From positions 205,084 through 269,083 of the forward strand of contig NZ_LYXZ01000006.1 in the NCBI RefSeq assembly GCF_001676615.1: a stretch of DNA of 64,000 nucleotides, written 5' to 3'. The notes under the pieces are model-generated. The model had not been told where the DNA came from. It made no database searches and was given only the letters and a program-made list of their open reading frames with translations. Numbering within the stretch: the stretch's first letter is position 1; every line of letters begins with the position of its first letter. The stretch comes from Labrys sp. WJW. GTDB taxonomy: Bacteria; Pseudomonadota; Alphaproteobacteria; Rhizobiales; Labraceae. Below are positions 24,485 to 35,420 of this stretch, in pieces. The translations under genes and the position numbers were made by a program.

Positions 24485-27007
24485 ATGCGACAGGACAGAC
24501 GGCAAGGCAGGCGACAGGAAGCGGGGTTGTCGGGGAGGGCCCGGCTCTCGGCCTTGCTATGCACCGGCATTTTCCTGGCGGGCATGCTGCCGACGTCCGC
24601 CGCCCTGGCGGCCGATACCATGCCGGCGGTATCAGGCCTGTTCGGCAATCTCTCCAGCGCCGATCGCCGCATCCTCGCCATGCTGGCCCTGTTCGCGGGC
24701 CTGCTGATCCTGGCGACCGGCCTTGCCGTGTTCTATCTGCGCGCCCGCAATGCCTGGCTCAAGCGCGACCGCGCCGCCAAGGCCGAGGCGCAGGCCCTCG
24801 CCGCTCGCGCCGAGCGTGCCGAAGCCCTGCTGATGTCCGAGCCGCAGTTGATCGCGGTCTGGTCCGGCACCGAGGACCTGCCGCTGCTTTCTGGCGAATT
24901 GCCGGGGGTCACCATCTCGTCCTCCCGCCGCGGCCTGATCGGGACGGGCTGGCTCGACTATCACGATACCCGCGCGCTGGAAGAGCAGATCGCGGCGCTG
25001 CGCGGGCGCGGCGAGAGCTTTCACATGGTGGCACGCTCGCGCCATGGCGGCTATATCGAGGCGGATGGCCGTGCCATCGGCGGGCGGGCCGTGCTCCGGT
25101 TGCGCGACGTCACCGGCGACCGCCTGGAACTCGCCCGCCTCGCCGACCGGCATCGCCGCGCCAGCGAGGAGATCGAGGCGATCCGCTCCCTGCTCGACGA
25201 GGCGCCGGTGCCGCTCTGGCTGCGCAATGCCAATGACAAGCTGGTCTGGGTCAACAAGGCCTATGCCCGGGCTGTCGACGCCCAGGACGAGACCGATGTC
25301 CTCAGCGGCGACGTCGAGCTGCTCGACCGGCCGGCCCGCGAGGAGGCCAATGCTGCGCGTCACGACGGCAAGCCCTTCCTCAAGCGCGTGCCGGCGGTGG
25401 TCGGCGGCGCCAGACGCACGCTCGACGTCATCGATATCCCTTCTTCGCGCGGCTCGGCCGGCATGGCGATCGATGTGTCGGAAGTCGAGACGATGCGGGC
25501 CGATATCGGGCGCCAGATCGAGGCGCATGTGCGCACGCTCGACCAGCTCGCTACCGCCGTGGCGATCTTCGACGCCGACCAGCACCTCACCTTCTACAAC
25601 GCGTCCTTTGCCGCGCTCTGGCAGCTGGATGCCGCCTTCCTCGACGGCAAGCCGACTGACAGCGAGATCCTCGACCGCCTGCGTGCCCAGCGCCGCCTGC
25701 CAGAACAGGCCGACTTCAGGGCCTGGAAATCGAAGCTGCACGAGGCCTATCGCGCTTTCGAGCCAGCCGAACACTGGTGGCACCTGCCCGATGGCCGCAC
25801 CTCGCGCGTGGTCACCACGCCCAACCCGGCCGGCGGCGTCACCTATCTGTTCGAGGATGTCACCGAGCGCATCGATCTGGAGGCCCGCTACAAGGCCTTG
25901 TCGCGCGTCCAGGGCGAGACGCTGGAGAATCTGAAGGAAGGCGTCGCCGCCTTCGGCTCCGACGGCCGCCTGCGCCTGTCCAACCCGGCCTTCGCCGCGA
26001 TCTGGCGGTTGCCGCAGGAGATGCTGGAGCAGCGTCCCCATATCGACGACGTGGTGTCGCGCTGCTCGGTGCTGTTCCGCGACGAGGCGGTGTGGCAGGC
26101 GCTCAAGGGCGTGATCACCTCCTTCGGCGATGCCCGCCATTCCACGGACCAGCGCATGATGCGGGTCGACGGCACGGTCATCGACGTCGCCACCGTGCCG
26201 CTGCCGGATGGCGGTACGCTGGCCACCTTCACCGACGTCACCGATTCGGTGAATTTCGAGAACGCCCTGGTCGAGAAGAACGAGGCGCTGGAGGAAGCCG
26301 CCCGCCTCAAGAACGACTTCGTCCACCATGTTTCCTACGAGCTGCGCTCGCCGCTCACCAACATCATCGGTTTCGTGCAGCTGATGGCCGATGGCGCTGC
26401 CGGGCCGCTGAACGAGAAGCAGCGCCAATATGCCGGCTACATCAAGACCTCGTCCGATGCGCTCTATGCCATCATCAACAACATCCTCGACCTCGCCACC
26501 ATCGATGCCGGCGCGATGACGCTGGACCTCGGCAAGGTCGACATCCGCGAAGCCATGCAGGGCGTGGCCGAGGCGGTGCAGCCGCGCCTGGCCGAGACCG
26601 GCGTCCGGCTGGAGATGAAGGCGAGCCAGGCGATCGGCAATTTCGAGGCCGATGGCCAGCGCGTGCGCCAGGTGCTGTTCAACCTGCTCTCCAACGCCAT
26701 CGGCTTCTCGCAGGCCGGGGGCACCGTGACGCTCTCGGCCCTGCGCAAGGGCCAGGAGATCGTCTTCCGGGTCGAGGATCGCGGTCGCGGCATTTCCCAG
26801 GCGGTGATCGACCGCGTCTTCGACCGTTTCGAATCGCATGGCGGCTCAAGCGGCCATCGCGGCGTCGGCCTCGGCCTGTCCATCGTGCGCTCCTTCGTGG
26901 AACTGCATGGAGGCACGGTCGAGCTGGTCTCCGAGGAGGGCCGCGGTACCATCGTCACCTGTCGCTTCCCGGTCGACGCCTCCGTTCACAGGGAGGCGGC
27001 CGAATGA
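24485..27007 (+). CDS. divL: DivL-like PAS-containing kinase with Tyr in the H-box
   Basis: This is an 840-residue membrane-associated sensor kinase homologue: an N-terminal hydrophobic segment (LSALLCTGIFLAGMLPTSAALA), a second helix (ILAMLALFAGLLILATGLAVF), several PAS-type regions, then dimerisation and ATPase domains. The H-box reads FVHHVSYELRSPLTNIIGF, with Tyr618 at the position of the phosphorylated His. ATPase motifs are present (FNLLSNAI, VEDRGRGI, GVGLGLSIV). Tyr at this position is the defining feature of DivL, which binds DivK and stimulates the CckA-CtrA phosphorelay controlling the alphaproteobacterial cell cycle. The following tsaE gene is the usual neighbour. The start is uncertain because no strong ribosome-binding site is seen. 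Confidence 0.92.
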   Translation: MRQDRRQGRRQEAGLSGRARLSALLCTGIFLAGMLPTSAALAADTMPAVSGLFGNLSSADRRILAMLALFAGLLILATGLAVFYLRARNAWLKRDRAAKAEAQALAARAERAEALLMSEPQLIAVWSGTEDLPLLSGELPGVTISSSRRGLIGTGWLDYHDTRALEEQIAALRGRGESFHMVARSRHGGYIEADGRAIGGRAVLRLRDVTGDRLELARLADRHRRASEEIEAIRSLLDEAPVPLWLRNANDKLVWVNKAYARAVDAQDETDVLSGDVELLDRPAREEANAARHDGKPFLKRVPAVVGGARRTLDVIDIPSSRGSAGMAIDVSEVETMRADIGRQIEAHVRTLDQLATAVAIFDADQHLTFYNASFAALWQLDAAFLDGKPTDSEILDRLRAQRRLPEQADFRAWKSKLHEAYRAFEPAEHWWHLPDGRTSRVVTTPNPAGGVTYLFEDVTERIDLEARYKALSRVQGETLENLKEGVAAFGSDGRLRLSNPAFAAIWRLPQEMLEQRPHIDDVVSRCSVLFRDEAVWQALKGVITSFGDARHSTDQRMMRVDGTVIDVATVPLPDGGTLATFTDVTDSVNFENALVEKNEALEEAARLKNDFVHHVSYELRSPLTNIIGFVQLMADGAAGPLNEKQRQYAGYIKTSSDALYAIINNILDLATIDAGAMTLDLGKVDIREAMQGVAEAVQPRLAETGVRLEMKASQAIGNFEADGQRVRQVLFNLLSNAIGFSQAGGTVTLSALRKGQEIVFRVEDRGRGISQAVIDRVFDRFESHGGSSGHRGVGLGLSIVRSFVELHGGTVELVSEEGRGTIVTCRFPVDASVHREAAE

Positions 27008-27016
27008 GAGGCCGGG

Positions 27017-27171
27017 GTCATCCCGGACGCGGCGCAATATGCAATATTGTGCCGCAGATCCGGGATCGCATGACAAACAAGTCTCACATCCAGAGCGGTC
27101 CCGGATCTGCGAAGCGTCGCTGCGCGCCGCCGTACACAAGCAAAAGCTTGTGTGGATACGTCCGGGATGAC
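27017..27171. repeat. Composite palindromic repeat between divL and tsaE
   Basis: Outer arms GTCATCCCGGAC (27017-27028) and GTCCGGGATGAC (27160-27171) enclose two smaller palindromes: GCGGCGCAATAT with ATATTGTGCCGC (27029-27055) and ACACAAGC-AAAA-GCTTGTGT (27134-27153). It resembles the CATCCCGGAC family of alphaproteobacterial intergenic repeats. It could fold the whole gap into one branched structure. Confidence 0.75.
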
Positions 27172-27188
27172 ATTAAAGGCCCAGCCCA

Positions 27189-28721
27189 TTGACCGATCTC
27201 CTGACCCACCAATGGACCGTCGACCTGCCGAGCGAAGCGGCGACCGAGCTGCTGGCCCGTGACCTGGCGGCGACGCTGCGGGCCGGCGATCTCGTTACCC
27301 TGTCGGGCGATCTCGGTGCCGGCAAGACCGCCTTTGCCCGCGCCCTGATCAGGGAGATCGCCGAGGATCCGGAGCTGGAAGTCTCCAGTCCCACCTTCAC
27401 GCTGATCCAGCTCTACGACACGCCGACCTTCCCGATCGTGCACGCCGATCTCTATCGTATCGGCCATGCCAGCGAGCTGGACGAACTGGGTTGGGACGAG
27501 GCGCCCGACGGCGCGCTGGTGCTGGTCGAATGGCCCGAGAAGGCCGGTGAGACGCTTCCCGCCGACCGGCTCGACATCCGTTTCGTGCATGCCGGCCGCA
27601 GCGAGACCGCCCGGCGCGCGACGCTGACGGGGACGGGCGATTGGTCCGCCCGGCTGCGCCGCTTTTCCCAGACCGGCGATTTCCTGCGCCATGCTGGCTG
27701 GCAGGATGCGGCGCGCGAACATGTCCAGGGCGACGCCTCGACCCGTTCCTATGCCCGGCTGAGGCGTGGGCAGAACACGGTGATCCTGATGAATTCGCCG
27801 GCCCGGACCGACCGCACGCCGGTGCGCTATGGCAAGACCTACAGCCAGATCGCCCATATCTCCCAGGATGTGAAGCCCTTCGTGGCGATGGCCAGGGGCT
27901 TGGCGGAACGCGGCTTTTCGGCCCCGCAGATCCTCAAGGAAGATCTGCTGCACGGCCTGCTCCTGCTGGAGGATTTCGGCACGGACTTCATTGCCGAGGA
28001 CGGCAAGCCGGTGGCCGAGCGCTATGGCGTGGCCGTCGACCTGCTCGCCCACCTGCACGGCATGGAGCTGCCGGATACGCTGCCGGTCGCTTCCGCCATC
28101 AACCACAAGATCCCGTCCTTCGACCATGGCGCCCTCGATATCGAGGTCGAGCTGCTGATCGAATGGTACATGCCGATGATCGGCGCGCCGCAATTGTCGC
28201 AGCGCAACCGCGACCATTTCACGGCGCTTTGGCGCTCGGCACTCGCACCGGTCGTCAAGGGCGAGCAGAGCTGGCTGCTGCGTGACGTCCACTCGCCGAA
28301 CCTGATGTGGCTGCCCCGGCGCGAGGGCATCAAGCGCATCGGCTTGCTCGACTTCCAGGATGCGATGATCGGCCCGCCTGCCTATGACGTGGCCTCGCTC
28401 TGCCTCGATGCGCGGGTGAGCTTGGACCAGGAGCTCGAGCTCCAGCTGCTGACGCGCTATGTGAAGGCGCGCCGCGGCGCCGATGCCGCTTTCGATCCTG
28501 CCGGCTTCGCACGCGCCTATGCGGTGATGGCGGCCCAGCGCAACACCAAGCTGCTCGGCCTGTTCGCCCGCCTCGACAAGCGCGACGGCAAGCCCGCTTA
28601 TCTCAAGCACATCCCGCGCATCCGCGCCTATCTCGACCGTGCTTTGGCCCATCCCACCTTGGCCGACCTCAGGGAATGGTTCGAGACCTTCGTCTTCGCG
28701 ATAGAAGCCAGAGTATCATGA
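27189..28721 (+). CDS. TsaE / AmgK-type phosphotransferase fusion
   Basis: This is a 510-residue two-domain protein. Residues 1-150 are TsaE, the ATPase of tRNA threonylcarbamoyladenosine (t6A37) synthesis, with Walker A SGDLGAGKTAFARAL and the LVEWPEKAGE motif. From about residue 165 onward it is an aminoglycoside-phosphotransferase-fold kinase with WLLRDVHSPNLMWL and GLLDFQDAMIGPPAYDVASL, the pattern of AmgK, the anomeric MurNAc/GlcNAc kinase of peptidoglycan recycling. A TTG start is the only reasonable start. The next gene, overlapping by 4 bases, is MurU-like, supporting the cell-wall role. This fusion is known in rhizobia. Confidence 0.9.
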   Translation: MTDLLTHQWTVDLPSEAATELLARDLAATLRAGDLVTLSGDLGAGKTAFARALIREIAEDPELEVSSPTFTLIQLYDTPTFPIVHADLYRIGHASELDELGWDEAPDGALVLVEWPEKAGETLPADRLDIRFVHAGRSETARRATLTGTGDWSARLRRFSQTGDFLRHAGWQDAAREHVQGDASTRSYARLRRGQNTVILMNSPARTDRTPVRYGKTYSQIAHISQDVKPFVAMARGLAERGFSAPQILKEDLLHGLLLLEDFGTDFIAEDGKPVAERYGVAVDLLAHLHGMELPDTLPVASAINHKIPSFDHGALDIEVELLIEWYMPMIGAPQLSQRNRDHFTALWRSALAPVVKGEQSWLLRDVHSPNLMWLPRREGIKRIGLLDFQDAMIGPPAYDVASLCLDARVSLDQELELQLLTRYVKARRGADAAFDPAGFARAYAVMAAQRNTKLLGLFARLDKRDGKPAYLKHIPRIRAYLDRALAHPTLADLREWFETFVFAIEARVS

Positions 28722-29440
28722 CCCGCCCCTTTTCGACCGCCATGCTGCTGGCCGCCGGGCTCGGCAAGCGCATGCGTCCACTGACCGACGTCCGGCCCAA
28801 GCCGTTGATCGAGATCGCAGGCAAGCCGCTGATCGATCACGTGCTCGACCGCCTCGCAGCATCGGGCGTGGAGAAGGCGGTGGTGAACGTGCACTATCTC
28901 GCCGAGCAGATGGAAGCCCATCTTTCCGGCCGGCAGCATCCGAAGATCCTGATCTCCGACGAGCGTGCAGGCCTGCTGGATTCCGGCGGTGGCGTACGCA
29001 AGGCCCTGCCCTTGCTCGGCAAGGCGCCCTTCATCGTCTGCAATTGCGACAGCTTCTGGATCGAGGGGCCGCAGAACAATCTCGAGGCCCTCGAGGCGGC
29101 CTGGGATCCCGAACGCATGGACATCCTGATGCTGGTGGCGGCGACGGCGACCAGTATCGGCTTCGACGGCCGGGGTGACTATCATCTCGACAGCGCCGGG
29201 CTGCTCTCCCGCCGGAGAGAGAACGAGACCGCGCCCTTCGCCTATGCGGGGGTGCTGCTGATCAAGCCGGACCTGTTCGAAGGCACGCGCGAGATCTTCT
29301 CGCTGAACCGGCTGTTCGACGCGGCCGAGACCAAGGGGCGGTTGTTCGGCCGGCGGCTCGACGGCATCTGGCTGCATGTCGGCACGCCCGAAGCGGTGGG
29401 AGAGGCGGAAGCCAAGATCGCGCAGTCGGCGGTGGACTGA
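28718..29440 (+). CDS. murU: MurNAc-1-phosphate uridylyltransferase-like nucleotidyltransferase
   Basis: This 240-residue nucleotidyltransferase has AMLLAAGLGKRMRPLTDVRP and KPLIEIAGKPLIDHVLDRL, the signature of sugar-1-phosphate nucleotidyltransferases. MurU converts MurNAc-1-phosphate to UDP-MurNAc in the recycling route that bypasses de novo synthesis and gives intrinsic fosfomycin tolerance. Its ATG overlaps the TGA of the fusion gene (ATGA), meaning translational coupling with the kinase domain that would supply its substrate. Another sugar-1-phosphate substrate is possible. In many rhizobia addB-addA follow; here they do not. Confidence 0.87.
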   Translation: MTRPFSTAMLLAAGLGKRMRPLTDVRPKPLIEIAGKPLIDHVLDRLAASGVEKAVVNVHYLAEQMEAHLSGRQHPKILISDERAGLLDSGGGVRKALPLLGKAPFIVCNCDSFWIEGPQNNLEALEAAWDPERMDILMLVAATATSIGFDGRGDYHLDSAGLLSRRRENETAPFAYAGVLLIKPDLFEGTREIFSLNRLFDAAETKGRLFGRRLDGIWLHVGTPEAVGEAEAKIAQSAVD

Positions 29441-29452
29441 CTGACCGCCCTT

Positions 29453-29470
29453 TCCCGCAAGCCTGCGGGA
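29453..29470. terminator. Short hairpin after murU
   Basis: TCCCGCA-AGCC-TGCGGGA forms a 7-bp perfect stem 12 bp after the murU stop codon. There is no T-run, so termination is only possible. Confidence 0.45.
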
Positions 29471-29541
29471 GGCTGGCGGCTCCGGAAAGCTTCCCACTCT
29501 GGCCGCGACCGGCTATAAAGGTCTCCCACCGGAGCCTCCCC

Positions 29542-30159
29542 ATGCTCGATCCCACCGCCCTCGCCGTCTATGCCGGCGCGCTGTTCGTGGCCGCGGCTCT
29601 GCCGGGGCCGGGCATCGCGGCACTGGTGGCGCGCGTGCTTGGCAAGGGCGCACGCGAGAGCCTGGGCTTTGCCGTCGGCATCGCTTTGGGCGACCTGGTC
29701 TGGCTCGGTTTCGCCGCGGCGGGCCTGGCCGTGCTGGCGCAGAGCTTTTCAGGCGTCTTCCTGGCGATCAAATATGCCGGCGTCGCCTATCTGCTCTATC
29801 TGGCCTGGAAATTATGGACGACGGCGAACCTCGTCCAGGCCGTCGAGCGTGACACAAGCCGCGAGAATGGCTGGCGCAGCTTTCTGGGCGGCCTGTCGAT
29901 CACCCTCGGCAACCCCAAGGTGATGGTGTTCTACACCGCGCTTCTGCCCAACCTGATCGATCTCGGCCATCTCTCGCCGGCAAGCTTCGTCGAGCTTGCC
30001 ATCGCCACCGAAGCGGTGCTCGCCGCCGTGTTCGGCTTCTACATCGTCCTGGCCGGCCGGGCTCGCTCGTTGCTGACCAGCCCGCGCGCCATGCGTCTTC
30101 TGGCCAGGAGCTGCGGCACCGTGATCGCCGGCACGGCCGTGACGATCGCCACGCGATGA
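29542..30159 (+). CDS. LysE family translocator
   Basis: This 205-residue membrane protein has six hydrophobic helices and the LysE/RhtB features AALPGPGIAALVARVLGKG near the N-terminus and GLSITLGNPKVMVFYTALLP in the centre. Family members export amino acids such as lysine, homoserine or threonine. GGAG precedes the start. It is preceded by the murU hairpin and followed by gyrB. The exported compound cannot be deduced. Confidence 0.9.
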   Translation: MLDPTALAVYAGALFVAAALPGPGIAALVARVLGKGARESLGFAVGIALGDLVWLGFAAAGLAVLAQSFSGVFLAIKYAGVAYLLYLAWKLWTTANLVQAVERDTSRENGWRSFLGGLSITLGNPKVMVFYTALLPNLIDLGHLSPASFVELAIATEAVLAAVFGFYIVLAGRARSLLTSPRAMRLLARSCGTVIAGTAVTIATR

Positions 30160-30194
30160 AAGATCGCCGTCATCCACCGATAAATATCTGATAA

Positions 30195-32702
<2,508 letters not shown>

Positions 32703-32808
32703 GCCTCTGGCCCGGCACAATTTGCAGAAGAAGTTTGGGGGGCTGCTTCAAAAGGAAGCGGACCTTCACCTTGCACCCAAAGCCCGGCGGCGGCCGGGGC
32801 CGTGTCGG

Positions 32809-33306
32809 CTATGGCAGCATCTCGAGATCGGTCGGTCCTGGCTGTGTCCCTGCTGCCGTCAACATCGCGTGGACCTGGCCGCGGTGATGGGTCTGGTGGT
32901 TGAAGAGTTGGACGGCGCACAGCGCCGTTGGCTTCTCGATCCGGGTTGAACCCGCTCCCGGACGCCAGGCGACCATGCCGGCGAGGTCCGCGTCGAGCAG
33001 TTGGGCCGCCCATTCCTCGATCTCTTCGTCTCGCCGCGATCGAAGCGTCTTGAAGTCATCCCAGTCCGATGGGCTGGTGAGAGAGTGCTTGATGTGTTCC
33101 TCCGGGCGCTCATTCCCTTTCAAGCGCTGCAGGATCAGGGCATCGGCCCAATAGAGATGGTTCAACGTCGCCGCGATCGATTGGAAGAAGGCGCCTCGAT
33201 CCTTCCAGCGATCCGCAGGCGTGAGCTTGTCGGCGGCAGCGAGCTGGGAGGCGTTCTGCCAGCTGTTGTACCGGGCCATGAGGCGGCAATAGGCAGCTGA
33301 GATCAT
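32809..33306 (-). CDS. DinB family protein
   Basis: This 165-residue four-helix protein begins MISAAYCRLMARYNSWQN and ends with the HQTHHRGQVHAMLTAAG motif. Together with the central LNHLYWADALI histidine these give the three-His metal site of DinB/YfiT proteins. Some members are thiol-dependent metal transferases or hydrolases. The longer upstream frame shows no homology. It is convergent with gyrB. Confidence 0.9.
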   Translation of the reverse strand: MISAAYCRLMARYNSWQNASQLAAADKLTPADRWKDRGAFFQSIAATLNHLYWADALILQRLKGNERPEEHIKHSLTSPSDWDDFKTLRSRRDEEIEEWAAQLLDADLAGMVAWRPGAGSTRIEKPTALCAVQLFNHQTHHRGQVHAMLTAAGTQPGPTDLEMLP

Positions 33307-33755
33307 CGTTTCAGGCTCCAAGGGCTGAGGGCCGCTGGTTGCGGATCGAGAGCTGGCACAAGCAGGGACCGCCGGCGCGCAAGCGGACCGTTGATCCGGG
33401 CAGGCCAAGCGAATGCAGGGATGGCAGAGGAGAGAGGGAGGGAAGGGGCGGTTTGCTCTGAAGCCGCCAAAGTCGCGCCTAGTCATCCGGCGTTCGATAG
33501 GCCTGAGGCCTCATGGACTGGTTTGACCTGTCCTTGGCTGAGTCTATGGGCTCAGTCATCGAAACGGATCCGGTTCCCCATGATCCGTTGCCATCTATAA
33601 TAGCAGAACTTCGGTGCAAGTTGAACCCTGGAATCACCGCCCGAAGTCCACGTCCGGGAATCGCCTGACGCGGCCCGTAGCGAGGCGGACGGCGGGTGTG
33701 ACAGGACGGGCTGGCCGTGCCATAAGCGATTTTCCCATTTCGACACGGTTACGCC
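33307..33755. other. Gene-free region upstream of purC
   Basis: This is 449 bp between divergent dinB and purC. Short frames exist but have no recognisable domain. It probably holds promoters for both genes; no regulatory motif or riboswitch could be assigned. Confidence 0.45.
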
Positions 33756-34706
33756 ATGCCAGATATTGCCGCCCTGCAAGATGCCTTCATCTCGGAATTG
33801 CCGAACTACTATCGTGGCAAGGTCAGGGAGAACTATGATCTTGCCGACGGGCGCCGCATCATCATTGCCACGGACCGGCTGAGCGCCTTCGACCGGGCGA
33901 TCGCCAGCATTCCCGGCAAGGGGCAGGTGCTGACGCAGACCGCCCGCTACTGGTTCGAGCATACCGGCGACATCTGCCCCAACCATGTGCTCGACTATCC
34001 CGATCCCAATGTCGTGGTGGGGCAGAGATTGACGATCCTGCCGGTGGAAATCGTGGTGCGCGGCTATCTCGCCGGCACGACGGGGACTTCCATCCTGACC
34101 CTCTACAAACAGGGCCAGCGTGAAATGTATGGCGCGCGTTTTCCCGACGGACTGCGCGACAACCAGGCCTTGCCGCAGGCGATCATCACACCCACGAGCA
34201 AGGCCTTCGACGGGGGGCATGACGAGCCGCTTTCCGCCGATGAAATCATCGCCAAAGGCCTGCTCAGCCCGCGGCAATGGGAGGAAGTTTCCGGTTATGC
34301 CCTGGCGCTGTTCGCACGCGGCCAGGCCCTGGCGCAGGAGAAGGGGCTGATCCTGGCCGACACGAAGTATGAGTTCGGCACCGATGGCGAGGGGCGTATC
34401 ATCCTGGCCGATGAAATTCATACGCCCGATTCCAGCCGATATTGGTTTGGCGCCAGCTATCCCGCCCGCTTTGCTGCCGGCGAGAAGCCCGAAAGCTTCG
34501 ACAAGGATTTCGTACGCAACTGGGTCGCCGCGCGCTGCGATCCCTATAAGGAAGCGATTCCCGCCATCCCCGCCGAGCTGATCGCTGAAACCTCGAAGGT
34601 CTATATTCAGGCCTATGAGACGATAACCGGGCAAGCCTTCGAAACCCCACCCGGCGCAGAGAACCCGCTGGAGCGCATCCGTCGCAATCTCGCCCGTTAT
34701 TTCTAG
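33756..34706 (+). CDS. purC: Phosphoribosylaminoimidazole-succinocarboxamide synthase
   Basis: This 316-residue SAICAR synthetase joins CAIR and aspartate with ATP in purine synthesis. Diagnostic blocks are [23 protein letters not shown] with [27 protein letters not shown], and [14 protein letters not shown] with [14 protein letters not shown]. It is longer than the usual bacterial enzyme of about 240-255 residues and belongs to the long form also found in yeast-like and some alphaproteobacterial genomes. It stands alone, without other pur genes. Confidence 0.95.
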   Translation: MPDIAALQDAFISELPNYYRGKVRENYDLADGRRIIIATDRLSAFDRAIASIPGKGQVLTQTARYWFEHTGDICPNHVLDYPDPNVVVGQRLTILPVEIVVRGYLAGTTGTSILTLYKQGQREMYGARFPDGLRDNQALPQAIITPTSKAFDGGHDEPLSADEIIAKGLLSPRQWEEVSGYALALFARGQALAQEKGLILADTKYEFGTDGEGRIILADEIHTPDSSRYWFGASYPARFAAGEKPESFDKDFVRNWVAARCDPYKEAIPAIPAELIAETSKVYIQAYETITGQAFETPPGAENPLERIRRNLARYF

Positions 34707-34762
34707 ACCATCGTACCGGAAGACCGGCGCCGGTTCTTGGCGAATGGGACGTGATCTCAAAG

Positions 34763-34792
34763 TCCCGCTTCATCGGATCCGGTGAAGCGGGA
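34763..34792. repeat. Near-perfect 30-bp palindrome after purC
   Basis: TCCCGCTTCA and TGAAGCGGGA flank the inner palindrome CGGATCCG; only one pair mismatches over 30 bp. It lies about 57 bp after the purC stop codon. A terminator without a T-run or a dispersed repeat copy are both possible. Confidence 0.65.
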
Positions 34793-35420
34793 AGCGAGGC
34801 CTGCTGACATCTTCCCGACCCGTCCGGGCAGGTGCCTCCGTGCGAGGGTGCAGGCTTTACTATCGCCTATGTTGTGGAGCCGGGGCAGCACTACTTGTTG
34901 GCAGGATACGGGGTAGAACGAAGATCTCCCTCCCTGGAGCAAACTTCCTGCAGGCGCGTCTGCATTGCAGGTTACTGAACTTGAGGGAATTTTCGTACGC
35001 CTTATCTCAAGAAAACAAGAATCTTTCGATGCGTATTGAATATTGTTTCTGATGACTTGAAATTACTTTTTATATGAACAGCAAAAAGGGTAATTATATA
35101 TAAACTTGTTATTTTAAAGATAACGAGACATGTTGCAATTGCTGAGATCATGTGCAAATGTTCCTCTGCGTCATTATGAAATTGCAGTGCGGACGAAATG
35201 CCGGATTGCAATAAGGGCCGGCTGATGAGGCGGGTGTAGCCGGCGGCGATCAGGTGTCGCGCCGGGGCCATCACATAGTTCTGCGGCTGCGGCCGGCAGG
35301 GCGCGTGCTTCTCGAGCCCCGGAGGGCACCTCGCATCGTAAAGACGCGCGGAAACAAAGAGTTGGAACAAATAGGCGTCCAGGCGCGAGCGCGTATTGCT
35401 CTGGACAGGACGAGGTCAAG
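34793..35420. other. Gene-free, AT-rich region before the acyltransferase
   Basis: This is 628 bp with no convincing gene. From about 34980 to 35210 the sequence is strongly AT-rich (for example AATTATATATAAACTTGTTATTTT spread around 35090-35115), unlike the rest of the window. A minus-strand frame at 35002-35370 has no homology or ribosome-binding site. It could be a promoter-rich or recently acquired segment. Confidence 0.55.

Noticed and set aside
35002..35370. A 122-codon minus-strand frame in the AT-rich region
   Set aside because: There is no ribosome-binding site, no domain, and it depends on reading through unrelated GC-rich and AT-rich halves.
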